64,000 bases of DNA. It comes from Cunninghamella blakesleeana. Lineage: Eukaryota; Mucoromycota; Mucoromycetes; Mucorales; Cunninghamellaceae. Position 1 is the first letter of the stretch, and every line of letters starts with the position of its first letter. Positions 59,974 to 64,000 of this stretch are shown here, one piece after another. The position numbers and the translations under genes were made by a program. The notes under the pieces are model-generated. The model worked only from the letters and a program-made list of their open reading frames with translations, had not been told where the DNA came from and did not search any database. Location of the stretch: the NCBI GenBank assembly GCA_017871115.1, contig JAFCIZ010000001.1, positions 787,501-851,500 on the forward strand, given 5' to 3'.

Positions 59974-60278
59974 GTTTATTATAAAAGTAGGTTGTTAGAA
60001 AAAAACTGAAAGAGGAAGAAAAAAAATTTGGAGAGATTTTCATACCAATTTTAAAAATTTCGGACTTTTAAACATATAAACGGGCATCTGAAAATTAAAT
60101 ACAATGAAATGTTTGACATTTTCTCTTTTTTTTTTAAAAAAAAAAATGTATTACAAATAAATTATAATAATAAAAAAACTAAAATAAACTAAAATAAACA
60201 GATAGTACAAAAAAAAAAGAAGAAGGGAATAGTTTGCAAGTAATAAAAGAGAGCGTCTATTTTTTTTTTTAAATATAT
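59974..60278. promoter_or_regulatory. GOT1 upstream region and Rab 3' flank
   Basis: TAAAAATTTCGGACTTTTAA at 60051-60070 lies about 85 nt upstream of the GOT1 ATG and fits the recurring CG-containing upstream pattern. A T(n)A(n) palindrome is at about 60128-60148. No gene is seen. Confidence 0.45.
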
Positions 60279-60748
60279 TTAACCACAACATCCAGAACGA
60301 GACTTCGGATCATCATATTCTGATAAAAGAGAAGGACATGATTGCTTCCAATTTTCTTCATATTTTTGATTAACTAATGTTTTAGCTAATTGAAGGAATA
60401 TTTCTTCGATTTCACCTATAAAAAAACAATAAGGATATATATATGTGAATAAAGAATGTTTACGAAAATGGATTTTTTTTCTTTCTCTTTATATTATATT
60501 TGTACCTATCTATATCACTTACCATTATCATTCTTAGCTGATACTTCATAAACAGAATAGCCTGATCCAAGAACACGTTGTACATAATCCTTCACTGCAT
60601 CCAAAGATACTTCTCTTTCTGACGCACGGTCCAATTTATTTCCAACTACATATATTATTAAATCATCAGGCGTATTTTTTTTTAATTCTATAATAAATTA
60701 TAGTAATAAAAAAAAAGGGGGGAGGAAGAAAAAGAGAGGAGTAATTAG

Positions 60749-60782
<34 letters not shown>

Positions 60783-61429
60783 CATCAGGTGATGAAAAAT
60801 TATTTTTAAGTTACGAATTTACCTTCAATCCATGATTGGATTTCATTAAGACTTTCATTTGATGTAATATCATAAACTAGGATAGCAGCTTGAGCACCTC
60901 GATAGTAAAGTGATGTCATTGCCCTAAATCGTTCTAAAAAAAAACAAGAAAAAGTATATAAAGGTTAGTATTATTTTTTTTTATAATAGATGATTCACTC
61001 ATATATATCCACTTTTTTTTATGTGTATAACCTTGACCGGCTGTATCCCAAATTTGTAACCTTACTCGGCATTGATCGACTACCCTTTAAATAAATATAT
61101 ATATATAGAATGTAAATAAATAAATAAAGTTAGTCATAATACATACATACATATGTACATACATGAATATAAATATGAGTATATATATATATAGACGTGC
61201 ATATTATTTAAATATATAATTATATTTTTAATCACTTACAGTTTTTTAGTCATAAATGAAGCGCCAATAGTAGAAGTACCATTAGGAGCAAATGTTTTTT
61301 GGACGTATCTAATAGCAATGGATGTTTTACCCACCCCTTATAATAATAGTAATAACGATAATAACAATAATAAGACTTTATTATCTATCTTTTCAATATA
61401 CATACATATATACATACATATATACAAAC

Positions 61430-61463
<34 letters not shown>

Positions 61464-61520
61464 TGTTCTTCCAAGAATAACCACTTTAGCTTCTATTGCT
61501 AGTGCTGATGAGTTATCCAT
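60279..61520 (-). CDS. Rab-family small GTPase with an apparent frameshift
   Basis: Six exons (61463-61520, 61240-61336, 61032-61084, 60823-60933, 60523-60688, 60279-60415) encode about 206 residues. G1 is GRTGVGKTS, switch I TSTIGASFM, switch II WDTAGQERFRAMTSLYYRG, G4 VGNKLD and G5 VSAK. The tail ends SGCCG, a dicysteine geranylgeranylation signal. The effector region (TIGASFMTKK) is closest to the Rab5/Rab22/Rab21 endosomal group; exact subfamily is unsure. In exon 5 the frame entering (ELKKNTPDD) and the frame leaving (IIYVVGNKLD) differ by one base, so a single surplus base lies between them. Coding length comes to 622 nt, one over a multiple of three. All other splice phases agree. This could be a sequencing slip at the four-A run 60660-60663 or a real mutation. 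Confidence 0.85.
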
Positions 61521-61775
61521 ATGTGTATATATTTGTGATATATTTATATGATATATGTTTTTGTTTGTTTGTTTGTTTTTTATATATATATAAGATGTAG
61601 TAGTATACAGTGGGTTTTTTCTTTTCGTTATATAGTTAAAATTGTAAAATATCTTCCTTTTTATTGAATATAAATATATATTTATATTAGAGGTATATGT
61701 ATGATATAAATAAAAGTAATATTAATAAGGAATAAATGTTGTGGTAGTAATAATAATGATAATCTTAATTACAAT

Positions 61776-61807
<32 letters not shown>

Positions 61808-62111
61808 ATGAATATATGATAACAGTTGGTTATTTTTTAAACTCTTAATTATGATAGAAAGAAAACATCAAAACAATAAAAAAAAGAGAGGGAAAAGAAG
61901 AAATAAAAAAATGAGAGCGAGAGGAAGTAAAAAAACGTGATGAATTTTAAAATTAAAATTTACCTGGTATTGGTACTCCGCCAACATTCGAGAAGGATAT
62001 TATTTCTTTTTCCATCTATATTTTTCTATTTTTCCTCTTTTCATTATTCTATTTTTTTTATTTTGCATATATTTATATATTGACATAAATAGCACTAGAT
62101 ATATTAACATA
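61521..62111. other. Rab upstream region
   Basis: No gene is seen. It contains a TTTG repeat (61560-61578), (TA)n tracts and a purine-rich block (61870-61935) with GAGAGCGAGAGG, on the flank of the Rab promoter. Confidence 0.45.
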
Positions 62112-63055
62112 ATGAGTACTAATAATATTAAAACTTTATTTGCTTATCTTGAAGTTGTTTATTGTAATAATACTAGAGTTATGCTACAGCTTGAATTTGA
62201 AAAAGCTTTAAAGGATATACTCTCAATATGCAAGTTACTTACCATAAATAAGGCTATAAAGCATCCAGATTGATAGCAATATAGGCTTTAAATATTTATC
62301 TTGAGCTATTTCTTTTTATTAATACTGAAAAATATTACAGTGATCGCTATGGACTTCCAAGAGATATTAAATACAATGATATTAAATTCAAAAAACATAG
62401 AAAAAACGCGTTATTTAATACTGTTTTATTTGCTATTAGAAATAGATAAGTAATGTTGAAAATAATAATAGGAAATCATCCAGTTTGATGAAATTCTTTT
62501 TTTAGTTAATCGATTAGTTTGTAATTAGTATCAATTTGATAATACAAGAATTTACCATGGCTAGAGTCAGCTTTTATGTCTTTAAAATTCATGTATAATG
62601 GCAATGGTTTGATCTGTATTGATGGATTGTTCCAAAAAATCATATATTTATTAAGAATTAAAGCGAGTATGGTCTGTTAGAGATCATACATATGCAAGTG
62701 GTGGACATTCGGATGATAATGGAGAAGGTAATAGATCAACTAATTTACTTTCCAATCAAGTTTAAAATGGATGATAGTCATAGCTATAGAAAGAGTGTTT
62801 ATTTTTACAAAGCCTATTAAAGAAAAAATATGTTGTGGTCGAAATGTTTTTACTTCGAGATGATTGTACAGCCTAACTGATGTATTATTTAATACCAAGA
62901 CCAGACCAAATCATTCGTACAAAATTATTTGGTGGATTGAAAGCATCATATAGTTATAGTCATTTTAATTTTTTAACAATCAACCCACTTGAACCTTACC
63001 CTTTTGAAGCCTTAGGTACATTTACTGATAATTTTTTAAAGCACAATAAATAAAA
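62112..63055 (+). pseudogene. Decayed coding region of unknown family
   Basis: The plus strand reads as an eroded gene. An ATG frame of 53 codons at 62112-62273 contains TLFAYLEVVYCNNTRVMLQL. A patch near 62660-62765 contains RDHTYASGGHSDDNGEGNRS. A final open stretch of about 58 codons near 62880-63053 contains IPRPDQIIRTKLFGG and FLTINPLEPYPFEALGT, ending in TAA. Stops and shifts separate them, and no introns with good signals rescue the frame. Composition is coding-like. No family is recognised; it may be a dead lineage-specific gene or element protein. Confidence 0.45.
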
Positions 63056-63251
63056 GATAAAAAACTATTGGTGTTTTGAATTATTAAAAAAAAAAGGAAT
63101 ATATGAATTTTTACTCTATCGGGATGATTTTTTTTTCGCATAAAAAATTAAAGTGGCTTCAAATTTTTTTCTTTCTCTAATTCACTTTCTCTCTACCTTC
63201 ACATTTTTTTCTTCCTCACTTTTTTTTTTACATTCTTACCTTTTATACAAT

Positions 63252-64000
63252 ATGGTAATAAAAAATTAAAATAAATCAATATATACTCTTTAAATAATAT
63301 TATGTAAATGTTTATTTTGAATATATATATTTATACTGTTACTATCATTAAATATATATATATATATATATATATACTTTTTTTAGGCAGTAACAAAAAA
63401 GAAAAATGGCAAAGAAAACTTGAACTGGAAAATCAATTATTTGGCAGCTAAAGTAAAATAAAAGCAAAATAATAATAATACACTTGATTAAGGATATAAA
63501 TCTAAATATTAGCTGATCTATTTATTTTTTATTTTTATTTTTTACTTTTACTTTTATTAATTCTATTAGATAGGTGAAGATACTCATATATCAAATGCAA
63601 AGAAAGCAGCTTTAAATAAAAATGATACAACAGCCGAAACATCTGAACAAGATCTTAAGCAGGAATTAAATAATATGAAAAAAAGAAAACTTGAAACAAA
63701 ACTAGTAAGTGGATATATTTATGGATATGGGATAGAAAAAGGTATATATATAAATGTAATTGAATCAATTCTATTTTTATTCTTTTTATTATTATTTAAA
63801 TATATAGCATCATATTCAAAAAGAAATCAAAACTTGCTTAAAGAAAAGCAAAGCAATGGAAACAAAAAAGCATATCAAAAAGTTACGGGAAGCTAAAAAA
63901 GAAGGAAATATTACTAATGAAGAAAATGAAAAGGATCCTTCTACGGAAAAGAAAGGGTCTGATAAAAAAACTAAGGAATATACTGCTAAAGAAGTGGATC
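63252..64000 (+). CDS. BUD22-like nucleolar protein, N-terminal part
   Basis: Four exons are visible: 63252-63254 (ATG alone, then GTAATA), 63387-63452, 63570-63704 and 63808 to the window edge. Together they give about 130 residues starting MAVTKKKNGKENLNWKIN. The segment KRKLETKLHHIQKEIKTCLK, then KSKAMETKKHIKKLREAKK, follows the BUD22/SRFBP1 N-terminal pattern (helical, LHH, then alternating Lys and hydrophobics, with a Lys-rich end). Downstream sequence is Lys/Glu-rich and disordered. Bud22 works in 18S rRNA maturation and 40S subunit formation. The C-terminal half lies beyond the window. The ATG-only first exon is inferred from splice signals; a start further upstream is possible. Family assignment is moderate. 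Confidence 0.6.

Noticed and set aside
61318..61551. Plus-strand 77-codon frame over the Rab first exon
   Set aside because: Antisense to Rab exons 1 and 2 and built partly from an (ATT)n microsatellite.
1..64000. CRISPR arrays, bacterial operons, phage or IS elements
   Set aside because: None seen. Spliceosomal introns, absence of ribosome-binding sites and the gene content mark a eukaryotic nuclear sequence.

Overview
This is a very AT-rich, intron-dense nuclear contig from a fungus. Coding exons are islands in A/T tracts, (TA)n and (ATT)n microsatellites and long poly-A/T runs. Introns are short GT..AG introns. The gene set is typical of fungi: SET1 with its N-terminal RRM, EFR3, GOT1, a fungal P450, mitochondrial PSD1, and GPI-anchored secreted proteins. 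The exon-rich structure, polyN/polyQ/polyS-rich proteins and P450 style suggest an early-diverging lineage, probably Mucoromycota. That placement is an inference; no phylogeny was run.

Layout. 0-4 kb: 3' end of UDP-glucose pyrophosphorylase (+), convergent with a ten-exon cytochrome P450 (-). 4-6.1 kb: decayed sequence. 6.1-17.2 kb: two large minus-strand genes, the H3K4 methyltransferase SET1 and an NCLX-like cation/Ca2+ exchanger. 18-22 kb: a small protein with a CaaX-like end (-) and PSD1 (-). PSD1 is divergent from a PPxY membrane protein (+). 23.7-25.5 kb: a small presequence-bearing protein (+) and a GPI-anchored Cys-rich protein (-). 26.6-29.7 kb: dynein light chain and an auxin-efflux-carrier-type transporter (+). 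30.5-36.7 kb: EFR3 and a disordered Ser-rich protein (-). 38-42.2 kb: a GPI-anchored zincin-like protein with a degenerate active site and a hypothetical protein (+). 43.2-49.8 kb: three minus-strand nuclear/ubiquitin-linked genes, SDE2, NAP1 and RAD23. 50-52 kb: decayed coding relics. 52.9-61.5 kb: a one-finger C2H2 protein, a DUF4396 protein, tRNA-Ala(AGC), a field of diverged repeats, a DUF4203/TMEM198-like protein, GOT1, and a Rab GTPase carrying an apparent 1-nt frameshift. 62-63 kb: another coding relic. 63.25 kb to the end: the start of a BUD22-like gene.

The genes do not form a pathway cluster; this looks like ordinary housekeeping sequence with small accessory patches. Loose themes are membrane lipid and trafficking (PSD1, EFR3, GOT1, Rab, exchanger) and chromatin/proteostasis (SET1, NAP1, SDE2, RAD23).

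The most interesting observations are four. (i) Start codons and termini often lie on micro-exons of 3-19 nt, including a 10-nt last exon of SET1. (ii) A short CG-containing motif flanked by an A-tract and a T-tract recurs about 80-200 nt upstream of many start codons. (iii) T(n)A(n) palindromes recur inside introns. (iv) A secreted zincin-like protein has HQxxH where HExxH is expected. I found no clearly new multi-gene system.
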